This document shows, one piece after another, positions 11,318 to 24,179 of a stretch of DNA of 64,000 nucleotides (the stretch's first letter is position 1; each line of letters begins with the position of its first letter). Origin of the DNA: Plantago major (Eukaryota; Streptophyta; Magnoliopsida; Lamiales; Plantaginaceae); the NCBI GenBank assembly GCA_026545765.1, contig CM048839.1:5877835-5941834 (forward strand). Reading direction: 5' to 3'. Position numbers and translations under genes: made by a program. The notes beneath the pieces were generated by a model that did no database searches, was not told the DNA's origin, and was given only the letters and a program-made list of their open reading frames with translations.

Positions 11318-14300
11318 ATGAGGCTCACGGCGGCGTTGGCCGTGATGGTGGCGTTTCTCCTTTCCGCCGCCGTCGATTCCACCGCCACCGGTCTCCTGCC
11401 TACCGGCGGTCTTTGCTCTTACATCGTCGAGCCTGCCGGATTTCCTTGCACTGAACACTCGGTAATCTATTTACCTCTTCACTCCTTACTTCCTTCATTT
11501 TCAGCTTTCAATTGCTGTTTATTGTATTTGCTGTATGTTCTGCCGAGTTACTTCATTTTGACAAGCATACTTTCCCCCTGTTCTATTTGTGTCCGTGATT
11601 CTGTATCTAGCTTGTTGATGTGATATAGTCTGGATTTCGATCGTGGATCACTGGATTGCCTTGCACTGAACGCACTCCAGTTTACCTCATTACTGATCTT
11701 ACCTTTTTTCAGCTCGCTATTTTTGTATATTGCAGTATTAATAGTTGTTATTTGTTAAAATTCCTGCTATTGATGTAGAATTAGAGTAGATTTTGTTGCA
11801 TCTGTGTTATCTAGCCTGTAATTATTTATATGACATAGCCTAGATACGATTGTGGTATTGTGGATATATATAACCTTATAAGGATCGTATGCGGGTGTAC
11901 TATATCTCTTCACTCCTCATTTCCTCTTTTTTCTTTCAACTTGCTGTTGCCGTGTATTGCATTGATTGTTAGATGTCATGCTAATACAAGTGCCTTTTGT
12001 TTTATTTGTATTCGTAATTCGGTATGTAGCTTGTTTATTATTGATATAATATAGCCTGGGTTTTGACTTTGGACGAGTTGTAACGTTTAGGCACCAAACA
12101 CACTGTAATGTATCTATTGACTCGTTACTAACTTTGTTCAGCTTGCTACTCTGCTGTTTATTGCAGCAGTGTTAAATTTTATGCTATAGTTGTAGTTGTC
12201 GTATTGTCTACTTCGTTGTATCTGTGCACATGATATTGATACGACGTCAAGCTTGTTGGTTATGACTTGATATTGTGTGAGTTGCAATTGTGGTTGAGTT
12301 ATGACTTGTAAGCACCTAACACACTGTAACTTATATATTTGCTTGCTGTTGTTTTTTATTGCATTACTTGTTATATTTCATGATGTAAATGTTGTATTAT
12401 CCACTAGTGTTTTTTGGTTTATTTGTGTTCATGAACCGGCATCTAGCTTGTTGATTATTGATATGATTTTGATATAGCTTGGATTTCGATTGTGGATGAG
12501 TACGAGGCTAACCTGAATACATTGTTGTAGACGAAAACAAAAGATGGATATTTATTGGGACTTCAGCGTGTGTCATCACCTTCCGTAGTGCTTCGGGGAA
12601 AGGCTCCTCCAGTTTTGCTTATTCATGGACTTCTTATGGTAATGGTTTCCTAGCTTAGTCCTTTAAGTTGGCACTTCATTTATATAGCATGGCAGGATTT
12701 CCATGTTAAATGTACGAATTCATAGTTCGTATGATACTTTACCATTTTAACTATATTATTTGGTCTAGCTAAGGACAAAACAATACTGTTTGGTCTTTGC
12801 TGATGAATTCTTTATTGAATGAGGGAAGTGTATCTCACCCAGCATTATGAGTTCTAGAATCATTTTGGTGCTACTTAATGCATTCATTGTATCCTTTGGT
12901 AGAATAGAGATTGTTGCTATATTAGTTATATGCAGCCTGCTATTTCTCTTTCTATGCCTAATTTATTAATGTGAGACTGGCAGCGGCACATATATATGTA
13001 TGACGTTTACACTTTTGCATTTCCATGTATCTCTCCCTACTCACTTTAAAGGATATCTAACTGGCAACAAGACTTGGTATTCTGTTGATAAAATGTGCTC
13101 CGTCCTTTCTCTCTTATGAAACGATTAAATTAAGAGCACAACCCAAGCAGGTGTATTAATATGCTAGGGGCTTCTGTGCAAGTGCACGTGTCTTGACTTG
13201 CCAATTTCTGATCTAATATTACCACAACCGCAAATTTAGTAAACTATGAAAAGTTTAATTTACTTTCAAAGGTGACCAAGATTTAGGTTCACATGCAATG
13301 ATTTCTTTCAATGTCAGTAGTCAAGCGAATATTGCATTTTGTAGTTTTTTTTAATTGATTAGCAAGAGCATTTTTTTGCTTGATCGTTAGTTAAGTTGCT
13401 GGAAATCCATCTCCTCATAATTCCATGACCTGAGCATTTTGACCAATTAAATATTGAAACAGGCCGGTGATGCTTGGTTCATGGATTCCCCAAATCAATC
13501 GCTGGGATTTATCCTTGCAGATCATGGCTTTGATGTCTGGGTTGGTAATGTTCGCGGGACACACTGGAGTCATGGACATGTTTCTCTGTCAGTTAAAGAT
13601 AAGGTGACTATTTTTGTGCCTTGGGTTTTTCTTTTGTAATAGTCGATGCAATCAAAGTTAGTAAAAAGGAAACCAGTTGTTTTGGATAGTCAATAAAGCC
13701 TGGACTGTCTCTCTCTGTATGATTTACCCCCTGTCCCAGCACCTTTTGTAATTAAAATTAGATGTCATTTCTCAATGTTTTGGCACTATTACAATAAATT
13801 TGTATCTAGATAACAACAGTCTCCTGAAACTTGAAAACATGAACTGGCCTTTGATTATACTTGATTTTTGTTTCATTTATGCCCCTTTGGTGAAGGTATT
13901 AATTTTCTCTTCCAGAAATTGTTCGAACCTCTATCTGACAGTGATATGGGTTAAATTCAATGCAAAATGTCTCATGTGTGAGGATTAACCTTCCACATGA
14001 TCATTTCAAATGAAACATCTGCTGTGGGCAGATTACTTGGAATAAGTACTGGAATAAACTCACTGAAGGACCTTTTAATGGTCAAAAATGAGAAAGTAGA
14101 TCTGGAATGTTTGTTTTTTTCCCTTCTATGCATGATCATGTCCTGGATTTGACTTTTATTAGTTCCTCTTACTTAGGAATTCTGGGATTGGAGCTGGCAA
14201 GAGCTTGCCCTTTATGATCTGGGGGAAATGATTCGTTACATATATTCAGCTACTGAATCCAAAGTACTTCTTGTTGGACATTCACAGGTCTTCAATCCCG

Positions 14301-15762
14301 TGGCCTTTTTTAATTAAGCTAAGTAGTGTATGCATTGGTGGAATGTTATTGATTTGATGTACCTATTCTGGACATATACAGGGGACAATTATGTCTCTGG
14401 CTGCACTAACCCAACCAGATATTTCAAAAATGGTTGAAGCAGCTGCTCTTCTTTGTCCTATTTCATACTTGGACCATGTCACTGCTCCATTTGTTCTTCG
14501 AATAGTTCAAATGCATCTTGATGAGGTCTGTTTAACTTTGTGCCTTCCTACTTATTTGCAGAAATGCTGCTTTTCATACTAAAAAGATACTTCTTGTGTT
14601 CTAGGTAATTCTGGCATTGGGCATTCATCAACTGAATTTTAAAAGGTTCTACTATACTTTGATCTTCAACCGCTCCATTGATCACTGTATTGTACTTCAT
14701 AGTAGATTCTGATTATTTAATCTTATATTTTCAGTGAGATGGGCACTCAAATTATGGATATGATGTGTGATGGACACTTTGACTGTGATGATATGCTTTC
14801 TTCCATTACAGGTTTAATAATTCTTCTCTTGCTTTGCCATAATTCTTCAAATTAGCTTTAAAGAGTCCAATTTTGATTGTTATGGACATTTATCCATTTG
14901 ACAACTTTCCTTTTCTTATAATACCACTTGAGGCCTTCTTTGGATCGGGTTTTTTCATCTCTGATATTTTCAAAACCATCCATGAGTGGTTTGAATATTG
15001 TGTTACAAGCATGAACATCGAGTTTTCTTTACGCAACTTGAAACTGAAGGAATCTATTTTAATTTGCAGGGAAAAACTGTTGCTTCAATAGCTCCCGGAT
15101 TGATTACTATCTTGAATTTGAACCCCATCCAACATCATCAAAGAACCTGCATCATCTCTTTCAGAGTATGTTCCTTCTGATATAGATCTTGTCATTATTT
15201 TTACTCGAAACCATTCGCAAGGTCAAATCTGCAGTCCACAGTTCACTCATTTGGCTGTCTAATCCAATTTGAATCCGTCTGTGATATTTAAAATACTGTT
15301 TTATGAGCATTATATTTTTTATACACTCCCTCCTGGGAGGGTATAAATATTAGAACATGGTAAAATTGTTTCTAATAATTTTGGTGATTATTGTGCACTG
15401 AGTCTTATGATGCTGAAATTCTGCTCGTTATGCTGGCAGTGATACGTAAAGGGACTTTTGCAATGTATGACTATGGGATCTGGAAAAATATGAAGTATTA
15501 CAAACAACTAAAGCCACCAGTATTTGATCTGGGATCAATTCCAAGCTCACTGCCTATATGGATGGGTTATGGGGGCAAAGATGCATTAGCAGATGTTATT
15601 GATGTGCAACATACTTTAAAAGAATTGCCATCAAAGCCAGATTTGCTTTATCTTGAAAATTATGGTCATATCGATTTCCTTTTGAGCGTTAACTCAAAGG
15701 AGGACGTCTACGACAAGATGCTCGCGTTTTTCAACTCTCTCGGTAAATCTAGCAGCTACTGA
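11318..15762 (+). CDS. LIP1: Triacylglycerol / acid lipase, LIP1-like
   Basis: Alpha/beta-hydrolase of the lysosomal acid lipase family, expected to cleave triacylglycerols or sterol esters, probably secreted or vacuolar. Exons: 11318-11461, 12531-12638, 13463-13603, 14177-14287, 14382-14525, 14605-14645, 14735-14811, 15070-15165, 15440-15762, giving 394 residues with all phases consistent. A signal peptide is visible at residues 1-25 (LTAALAVMVAFLLSAAV). An upstream in-frame ATG at 11279 would place charged residues before the signal, so 11318 is preferred. The oxyanion motif is LLIHGLLM and the nucleophile elbow is VGHSQGT, split by the intron at 14288-14381. The Asp and His of the triad fit GGKDALADV and ENYGHIDF near the C-terminus. 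Other family marks are NVRGTHWSHGH and WDWSWQELALYD. It is closest in type to Arabidopsis LIP1 (At2g15230). Confidence 0.93.
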
Positions 15763-16993
15763 CTGCTCTTACAGTCACTCTGCAGCTGTGAATATGCATT
15801 TTCTGCTCTGTTAATGCATTCTGTACATATTTTGTAAATAATATGGCTTGATAGTTTGTATACATAAATGTTATTGTTCCCAAGTGTTATGAGCGTAGCC
15901 TGCATTGGGACGGGTGGCTTATTGCAACACTTTATAAAGAAGATATAAAATTAGCTCTGGACTTCATTTTGTGTTGGATTTTGGTTGTGAATTTTTAAGT
16001 TGAAGTCGTTTTCATTCCACCTCTCACTTGTACTCTTCACTTACTATATCTCATGTGAACTTCTGATATAAAGGTAGTATGTAATGCATTGATGAGTAAT
16101 CACACCGCACGGTTTCTTAGATGATGGGTGCTACACACTGTAACAGTAGAGCCCACAAACAATAGTGAAGTGTGGTATTGCTACCACTACTAGCACCACA
16201 CTGGTCGATCTTTCCATTCTGCAAAAGATTATAGAGAATATTTCTCATTGATTTGAAAATTAGTAGTGATTTATATTGAATTATGGGACCTCAGTGCTTT
16301 TGTAGGCCCGAAGCATAATAGGCATGCAAATTCAACCCCATGGATTTTGAGGGCTAGTGGTTAAAGCTTAAAAGTTAAAACTATTGACTTGTCAAAGAAC
16401 AAAGGTCTCTATACGAAATTTGTTACTCCCTCCTCCCGAATGCGTAATTAAAAATAATGCGTTGTGAAAAGTAAAGTGGTGGTAGAATGCATAATTTGAG
16501 TGTAAAGTTGAGATTGTTTATTATTTATGGGATGTAGAGTAACTTACTTTTTTTAGTAACATATGAAGTTATGTACAGCTAAAAATGGACTAACTTCATT
16601 ATTTTGCTTCCCATGAAGTACAAGCAAGCTACTTCAAGATTAAATATAAACTAAAACAACTTCGACAGTTGTAACATGATCATTTATCTAACATGTTCTC
16701 GAAACCGTAGGGCTATACTCTTTCGTTCAAAAGAAAGTTGTCTAGTTTTAATTTTTTTCGATCGGTCAATTTTAACTTTAACTGCATAAAAGGTTCCTTA
16801 AACTATTAAACTATATTATAAAATAAATTTTTATTATATAATTTAATCGAACACTTTACCATTATATTTTAAAATAATTTATAGGAACACTTATGTTGAT
16901 TTTCTAAAAAATGTCAAACAAATTCTTAGGAATAAATAAGTAATGCGATGGAGAATAAGATATATATAAATAAAGTAAAAATGATTCTATGTT
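15763..16993. other. Lipase-UGT intergenic region
   Basis: 3' flanks of two convergent genes. CTCCCTCC-type words at about 16428 resemble one end of a Stowaway MITE, but no partner end is convincing. No coding sequence seen. Confidence 0.5.
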
Positions 16994-18454
16994 CTATGCT
17001 AGTACACTGCCCTTGTTTCCCAACCTAACAATGTCCTCCACAAACTCCCTCATATTCGTATCCGACGACCCACCCTCCACCACCGCCTCCTCGGCCGCCT
17101 TCTTCCACCTGAATGCGTTCCTCCTCATCTCCTCCACCTCCGGAGCACTGGTAGCCTCCCTCAAACACCTCTCCACCTCCTCCCGTCCCACAATCCGCCC
17201 CTCCGCCTCACCCCTACACATCCTCACCCCCATCTTATAAACATCCACCAAAAACTTGGCGTCCGTCACCTGGTCCCCCCACTGAGGGAACGCCACAACC
17301 GGGACACCACTTGTGATCGCTTCCAGAGTCGAGTTCCATCCACAATGCGTCATGAAACATGCAATGGATGGGTGTGCCAGCACCGCGTCCTGAGGACACC
17401 ATCCCACAACTTTACCTCTTCCCGCGGTTGCCTTCAAAAACCCGTTAGGCAACACATGCGCCGCGAACACCTTCTCCGCTGGCGGAGGCCGTAGAACCCA
17501 CAAAAACGAGACCTCCGCCGCCAATAGCCCGTACGCGATCTCCTCCACCTGCTTCTGCTTCAAATGGACAATACTCCCGAACGAAATGTACACCACCGAT
17601 GAATCCGGCTTCGTATCCAACCAATCCACACAGTTCTCCACGGTGAACATATCGACTCGAATTTCCTTCGAATTCGCACTCTTTGCGCTGCTCTTGAACA
17701 ACGGACCTATGGCCTTAATTGGACGGCAAATTTTAGACATGTAGTCGATGGTTTCACGCTCCAACTCTTCGAACGTATCCATCAGCACACAGAACGGCTT
17801 GTCCAAGTTCCTGAACTGCCCCAAAATTGCCCTTCCGAGAAACGGATAAGGCGTAAACGGATGCAAGAAACTAGGAACCTCATCGTACTTCAACAGTGGC
17901 ATAGTTGGTAACTCAACGTCGATTTCAGGGTCGTTTTCACTAGGAAAATCGACTAGTTTATGAAAGTAATGATAGTAGGCCGCGAAACAAGCACACGATT
18001 GAATCCACAACATTGCACTAGGGATACCCAAGCTATCGGCCACGTCAGTAACCCACGGAATAAACGGGTTGTTTATCACACAAGTGACCGGTCTACCGGC
18101 CTCCTCGTGCTTTTTTATCATCAACGGGAGCTTTTCGCGTCCCACGAGCTCGAGCTGAGCTAAGAACGCTTCCAAGTCATCTCGGTTGGGGTTGTTAAGG
18201 TCCCAACCGTCTTCGAAGAACTCAAACCGGATTGAGCCGAGGCCTACCGGGGTAGGCACGTCGTCATTGGTGATGTTGTTGGACTTGCGGATGCTTTGGC
18301 CGATGAATTCGGAGGTGGAGACCGTGATGTGGAGACCTAACGAGGCGAGGTTCTTGCCGAGGCGGAGAAGGGGGTTGACATGGCCTTGTGCCGGAAATGA
18401 GACCATGAAGACATGGATGTTGTTCTGAGGTTCGGAGAGAACTATGGTCCCCAT
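16994..18454 (-). CDS. UDP-glucosyltransferase, UGT84 type (intact)
   Basis: Single-exon family 1 glycosyltransferase of 486 residues, full length. It is expected to move glucose from UDP-glucose to a carboxyl group of a small acid, since UGT84 members form glucose esters of cinnamic, gallic or related acids, in the cytosol. The N-terminal FPAQGHVNPLLRLGK carries the catalytic His at about residue 25. The PSPG donor-binding box spans residues 352-395 (WCPQDAVLAHPSIACFMTHC at its start, WGDQ at its end, with final Gln typical of glucose use). NNPFIPWVTDVA and SCACFAAYYHY are typical of UGT84. The true acceptor cannot be read from sequence. It is an inverted relative of the decayed copy at 4968-6350; MTK and the lipase lie between them. 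Confidence 0.93.
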   Translation of the reverse strand: MGTIVLSEPQNNIHVFMVSFPAQGHVNPLLRLGKNLASLGLHITVSTSEFIGQSIRKSNNITNDDVPTPVGLGSIRFEFFEDGWDLNNPNRDDLEAFLAQLELVGREKLPLMIKKHEEAGRPVTCVINNPFIPWVTDVADSLGIPSAMLWIQSCACFAAYYHYFHKLVDFPSENDPEIDVELPTMPLLKYDEVPSFLHPFTPYPFLGRAILGQFRNLDKPFCVLMDTFEELERETIDYMSKICRPIKAIGPLFKSSAKSANSKEIRVDMFTVENCVDWLDTKPDSSVVYISFGSIVHLKQKQVEEIAYGLLAAEVSFLWVLRPPPAEKVFAAHVLPNGFLKATAGRGKVVGWCPQDAVLAHPSIACFMTHCGWNSTLEAITSGVPVVAFPQWGDQVTDAKFLVDVYKMGVRMCRGEAEGRIVGREEVERCLREATSAPEVEEMRRNAFRWKKAAEEAVVEGGSSDTNMREFVEDIVRLGNKGSVLA

Positions 18455-20400
18455 GATGTTTTAGCTTGTGAGTTGTGCTCTTTTTGGTTCATTTCTTGTG
18501 GACCTCAATATTGTGGATATATATAAGTCACGCGAGAATTATAATATAAATAAATCAATTTAATGTATCAACTGTCTCGATTTCGATTTTTAGATGAAAT
18601 ATAAAATTTGAAGTTTTAGACCAATTGCGATTTTGATTTCCCCAATTTACACACCACGGTTAACTGCTCCATTTTGTTTCCAAGTGGGGTGGATTCTTGG
18701 AGCAATTCCTTAATATCGCTGTAGTGGATGAAAAAGGTAGAGAAAAATTGTCTCCTAGTCACTTGGTGTATGCACTGATGATTCAAGTTGATTGTTGAAT
18801 GCTCTGTAAGTACACAACCTTATCTTCTAACTGAGCGGCCGTTAAATTTGGAAACTAAATTAAGACTTAGAAACGTGAAAACAAACACAAATGCTTGAAA
18901 GGGACTAGAATTAGCGTGGAACGTACGTGAAGGATGAATGGAGGACGAATAATGTTGGTAAATATAAATGTAATGTTATAATCAGTATTTATGAGTAGTA
19001 TTTATGAGTGACATTCATATCATATTTTAGGTGTATATGTATAACATTAATTTTCTTAGTAGAAATTTTTAATGTATCATTTATAAATAATGTTGATATC
19101 TATAAATAATGTTTATCGATCTATTTTAGTTCCTCAATAAAGACTGGGTCTTCCTCCTAAATAAATATAATTAGTTTTGTGTCAATAAGTAGGAAGAACC
19201 AAACAAAGGAAAGGAAGAAAGGGAAATATACATCAAATTCTGAAGGAAAATGTGAGTAATACATCTGACTTGTTTGTTTCCCAGTTTTTTTTTTTTTTTT
19301 TTTTTTATTTCTCACAGTTATCCGCTATTACGTCATTAATCCAATGAAAGACTGTCGAATCTTTTTTAGGAAAGACCGTTGCATCTTTTTGGGGTAGCTC
19401 TTCCAACGGTGTTTTTTACATCCACAGTGCTTGAATTCGAGACCTTGCTTAAGTGAACTCAAATCCCTTATCACTTGAGCCAATAACCATTGGTGTTCCC
19501 AGGTATTTTCAACTTAGCTCAAGGAGTATACATTTTAGACAAATGATGCTCTACTTGTAAGGTGTATCATATCACAAAATCTTAGGAAGAATCTGTATTA
19601 ATGGAGAATTTAAGAAATTGACTAATATGTGTAATATTTTAAAACATAACATTTTATATAATTTTTTATACTATAAAACCCCCTAAAAGAATACTTTATA
19701 AAGGAATAAACTCTCTATAATAATAAAAATTTACGGTCCCAACTTATGCATAAACGCTTTAAAAACAAACTCTATTTAGGAATAAACTTTTTATAAGAAT
19801 ATTTTTTATCAATTCCAACGATATTACTATATGGAGTTTTTACTCTATGTGAAATAATTTTGTATTTAACCAATCATGGTTTAAGATTTAAAATGAATTG
19901 AGCATATCATTATAATGCTACTTAACCAACAAAGATTTGGTGGGAAACCTATTATTGTGATTTGTGACTGCTCAGCTACTCGGCACACTCTGCCAATTAC
20001 TTTGTGATGTTCATTTAATTATCACCCATAAATCAGTTTTATATTAAATTCGGTTAATATCCATTTTGTAACGTTTTCGGATATGAATATATGTTCTTAT
20101 CTGGAAGGTTGGAACACCGACTGAATCAATTAGCTTGCGTTTTTTGCGTTTTGAATTAGGCCATGGCATGACGCGAGGACCAGGACATTAAATTGTAATG
20201 CAGGCCGTCGAGCTCTTGGCGCATTGTGGTTCTTTCCTTTTATTTTAATTTTTGTGTTTTGTCAAATTTCAAACGGTTATAACTTTCAAAATAAAAATGC
20301 AAAAAATAAATAAAAATCACCAACGACTTTATTTTTTCGAGATCTATAAATAGAGACTAGTCTGGACTATATATGTTTGGATCATCCCATCTCCAACTCC
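18455..20400. other. UGT upstream flank and AT-rich intergenic DNA
   Basis: Contains the UGT84 promoter side next to 18455 and a poly(T) run at about 19286-19307. No open frame of note and no confident element ends. Confidence 0.5.
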
Positions 20401-20462
20401 TCTTTCTCTCTTAATTAATACAAAAACTTGTGAAAGTCCAAGTTTTTGTGAGAGTTCTGCAA

Positions 20463-20620
20463 TATTGTATACTAATTGTGCGGCTTTGTGTGTAAATTGT
20501 TGACTTTTGTCTATTTGTAAATTGTCTATTGTTGTATACTAATTGTGCGGCTTTGTGTGTAAATTGTTGACTTTTGTCTATTTGTAAATTGTCTATTGTT
20601 GTATACTAATTGTGCGGCTG
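20463..20620. repeat. 67-bp tandem repeat, about 2.3 copies
   Basis: The word GTATACTAATTGTGCGGCT begins at 20467, 20534 and 20601, giving an exact period of 67. The first two units are nearly identical, suggesting a recent duplication. It lies just upstream of the Harbinger-type ORF1 relic, in what looks like that element's leader. Confidence 0.92.
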
Positions 20621-20738
20621 AATCTTTTTGTGTAGGACTCTCAGGACTTTCCAGACTCTCAAGAGAGTTTCCCCTTAATTAAACTTAAAACACTCTCTTC
20701 ACTTCAAAATACCATCTCCACTTCAATTTTTCGGCGAC

Positions 20739-21238
20739 ATGGACGAAAACTTGTTTACTCCGGAAACTCTGAGGTAGATGCAAGAAAACACACCTGAAGC
20801 CTACAAAGCGTGCATGCAAAAGCTCAACAAAAACACCTCTCAACAACCCCAACCGAGCTTCGTTCGCCCTTTGTTCCAAAGCTCCTACCAATACCCCTAC
20901 ACTCAAAATTACCATTCTCCAACCTCCCAAACACCAATATTTTCGCAAACACCGGAAATTGAGGTTGTTCCTGAAACGCAGCAGGAAATTCAACCGAACC
21001 GGAGGCGTGGAAAAGGGAAAGCCAAAGCCAAGGAAGGAGCGACGTCCAACAAAGAGCAAGGACGGAACTCACTCTACAACCAGAATGAGGACTTGGTTCT
21101 CATCTCTTGCTACATGGTTGTTAGCCAAAATCCGATTGTTGGCACGAATCAGAAGTACGCAACTTTGTTCCATAAAGTTGAGGAGAAGTTCGAGGATGTC
21201 CGGAGGGATGGGAAGATGTCCGGTATGGAAAAATACCG
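20739..21238 (+). mobile_element. PIF/Harbinger-associated ORF1-like (Myb/SANT) relic
   Basis: A start at 20739 (MDENLFTPETLR) is stopped in frame at 20775-20777 and the same frame continues (MQENTPEAYKACMQKL). Downstream are a Gln/Pro/Tyr-rich stretch, a basic patch (RRRGKGKAKAKEG) and a trihelix/SANT-like segment (NEDLVLISCYMVVSQNPIVG, then LFHKVEEKFEDVR). This arrangement is typical of the DNA-binding partner protein of Harbinger transposons and related plant proteins. Homology ends near 21238 where an LTR-type fragment begins. No transposase partner or element termini were found. Confidence 0.6.
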
Positions 21239-21874
21239 GAGTCATGATTCACTTCGCCATTGACGCCATTGATCTCAACTATCAATCTCATTTCCCACAG
21301 ACGGCGCCAATTGTCAAATAAACGCAATGATCGAATAATCAATCAAGTCAATTGAGAAATGCCCAAATCGATCGAAGAACCCTAAACTCACGAATAACAG
21401 AAATCGAAAGTAATTGACACAAGATCGATATACGTGCTTCGGAACGAATTCCTACTGCACGGAGGCCAACACAAGAGATTCTTCACTTAATCGATCAAGA
21501 AAGATACAAACTATCAAGCTTTCTCCTCAACCAATAACAATGGCGAACATAGAAGCTTTAATTCTACTTTCTTCTGATGATTACAGATTTTCAGAGAATG
21601 ATAGAAGTGATGATAACCGCTACAAATTACATCATCAACCTATTCATAAATAATAGAATAGAAGAGAAAGAAAACGTGAGTTAGTTACATAAACAGAGCT
21701 GGCTAACTAACTTTCCCTCCTCACGCCTTCTAATCTGATTCGTCCATCATGCTACGTGTATGGCTCCTGTGCATTCTGGCAAATGAACTAGAACAGACTG
21801 AACATATGAAATTTGAGCTACACTTCTCACATGAACAAAACCTAAAGTAGAATAGTCAAATATAAGTAGTGACA
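21239..21874 (-). mobile_element. LTR retrotransposon fossil fragment (LTR plus primer-binding region)
   Basis: Read on the minus strand, a putative LTR (plus coordinates 21312-21874, about 563 bp, bounded by TGTCA and TGACA) is followed by a primer-binding-type sequence containing GGCGCCGTCTGTGGGAA, common in plant Ty3/gypsy elements, and a short piece of leader. No polymerase region is present; it is a broken fragment. It appears to sit next to or inside the Harbinger relic. LTR limits are inferred from the terminal words only. Confidence 0.65.
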
Positions 21875-22336
21875 CATAAAAATATTTGCTAAATGACTGG
21901 CAGCCGTACGTGGAATTTAATCTGTAAGTTAAAAGTTAAAGTTAAAACAAAGTTGTCATTTTTTACTAGGAACGTGGTATTTAGGGCAAGTAACGTCATT
22001 GCATGCATCAAAGTGATTGAAAATTAGAGTGAAGACAAAAGATTGAGACGAAGTCATTGTTGGAGTCTGATGATGTAATTAGCAGTATCAAAATCAAATA
22101 TACATACAACGGCCGCTTTCGTGCGAGATTAATTAAAACATTTTCAATTGGAAAAGCAACCAATTCGTGAAACGTACTCTCACCTAGAAATTAAAGTTCG
22201 AGTGAAATTATATACTACTATAATATACTTGAAATTCGGTAACACGCGTAGTTCTATGTTAATCATGTTAATTTTATATTAATCCATCCATACATATATT
22301 ATGTAAAGTACATGAGTCTAAATCTCACCAGATTCA
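21875..22336. other. AT-rich intergenic DNA
   Basis: Nothing recognisable between the LTR fragment and the AT-rich repeat array. Confidence 0.5.
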
Positions 22337-23100
22337 TTCAGTCCTATTTGGAATTTTGTGAAATTAGTTGCATTTTAACCAATATATATTTCAATGTTAT
22401 TTTTGTATGTTGACTGTGTATATAGTTTTTAGTAAATTTCATATAACTTTATCTACAAAATTCAGAAAAATATTTTGAACATATATTTGAATTTACTTGG
22501 TAATGACGAATCCATAGAAACCAATCTTGAATACTATTATTAATTAAATAATTTTTTGTTCATTAAAATAAAATATAAATTTATTAAATAAGATAAAATA
22601 AAATAATGAAATTTTAAAAATAGAGCATTTAGTAAATTCAATCCTACGTGGAATTAGTTGCATTTTCAACCGATATATACATATTTCACAATTTATTTTT
22701 GGTATGTTGGCTGCATATATAATTTTTATTAAATCTCATATAATTTTATTTACAAAAATCCGAAAACTTTATTGAACATATATTTAAATTCCCCTTGACA
22801 AGACGAATCCATGTATAATACGTCTTGAATACTATTATTCAATAAATAAATTATATTATTCATTAAAATAAAATATAAATTTATTAAATAAGATAAAATG
22901 AAATAATTAAATTAAAAATATAGCATTTATTAAATTAATTCAATTCTACGTGGAATTTGTGGAATTAGTTGCATTTTCAACCAGTATATTTCATTGTTTA
23001 TTTTTTGTATGTTGGCTGCATATATAGTTTTTATTATGTCTCATATAAATTTATCTATAAAACTCCGAAAAATATTTATGTTTATATTAATAGATATTTA
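22337..23100. repeat. Diverged AT-rich tandem array, units about 290-310 bp
   Basis: The word ATTAGTTGCATTTT starts at 22363, 22653 and 22964 (spacings 290 and 311). Within each unit the order is conserved: CTACGTGGAATT-like word, ATTAGTTGCATTTT, TATGTTGGCTG, TCATATAA...TTTATCTA, then GACGAATCCAT and a run of AATAAAATATAAATTTATTAAATAAG (given here only as a composition cue). The third unit is incomplete. A separated copy lies at 24180-24400. Confidence 0.8.
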
Positions 23101-24120
23101 TATTTTCAATTAATATATAATAGATATTTATATTTTCAATTATACATTTTGATTTTACGGTTGAGCAGATTCCGGGTGGGGGGAGAGAATTTTGTTGCAT
23201 AAAGTTTTGTCAGGTTAAACGTGAGAAATTGAGGCTAATGTTTTAGCGCTTAGATTATCAGTTGGATGTTCTTATATAATATAATATATAAAGTTGATGA
23301 GCTAAACCCACCAGATTCATTCAAATTCCATCTATCCTACGTGAAATTTTGATTGTACGGTTAAGCAGAGTCTGAATAGGGGAACGTAGTAGTGTTGTTG
23401 CTAAGATCATGTGATCAATGTTATTGCTTAGTGATAAAATTTTATGTATGATGGTTGCTGAAAATGCGGAAGGTTTGCCAGCCAAATTAAGAACTAAATT
23501 TATTCGAGATTTTGAGTGGCAACATGTAGTAATTGATAGGGATTTTTCTTTGGTGATTAAATTTCTTAAATCGACAAATTTTAGCTTTGCCCCTTTGTTT
23601 CAATTTTCAAAGAAATTCAGCTATTTGATGGAAAATTTTGTTCCATATCTTTCACTATTAAACATAGGTTTTATATACAAATCATTAATCATTTATCTCC
23701 ATCTTCATGCCCGATATTGATTATCTGTTTGTATTAATAAAGAAAAAACAGTTTGTCGTATTTTTTTTTTTTTTTACGTTTCAATTAGTGTTTCTCCAAT
23801 TATGCAGGATGATCCAAGCATAAAAGAAGTAGAAAAGTACTAAATAATATACTTATTTAAGTCATAGTCATCTTCAACAAAATTAAAACATTTCGATATA
23901 ATAGATAGATGTTGATAAAGTGGATTATATACTCTAAGAACAATACTAAGATAATCCAAGCTTATAAGAATGGAACTTATACAACCTTAGACCATTCCCA
24001 ATGGTCATGGTGATGGCCATGAATAGTGGCATCTGTGAGCCACGACTGAAACGACGATAAAATCTGAAAAAATTATGTCCAATGGGTCGTGGCCACGACC
24101 ATGAATAGTGTTTTTAATAG

Positions 24121-24156
<36 letters not shown>

Positions 24157-24179
24157 TTAATTAAATAAATCATTTCATC
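23101..24179. other. AT-rich intergenic DNA with weak coding relic
   Basis: An open frame at 23418-23720 contains EWQHVVIDRDFSLVIKFLKS, which faintly resembles the RNase H-like domain of plant retroelement-derived sequences. This is weak. About 23991-24115 contains CCATTCCCAATGG-type words and mirrored GGCCATGAATAGTG / CCACGACCATGAATAGTG words, suggesting remains of a PIF/Harbinger-type end. An (ATT)n run occupies 24121-24156. Confidence 0.4.
24121..24156. repeat. (ATT)n microsatellite
   Basis: Uninterrupted trinucleotide run directly after the CCACGACCATGAATAGTG word. Confidence 0.9.

Noticed and set aside
15318-15340. Palindrome ACTCCCTCC...GGGAGGGTA in a lipase intron
   Set aside because: Likely fused Stowaway MITE ends; too short to call an element or regulatory site.
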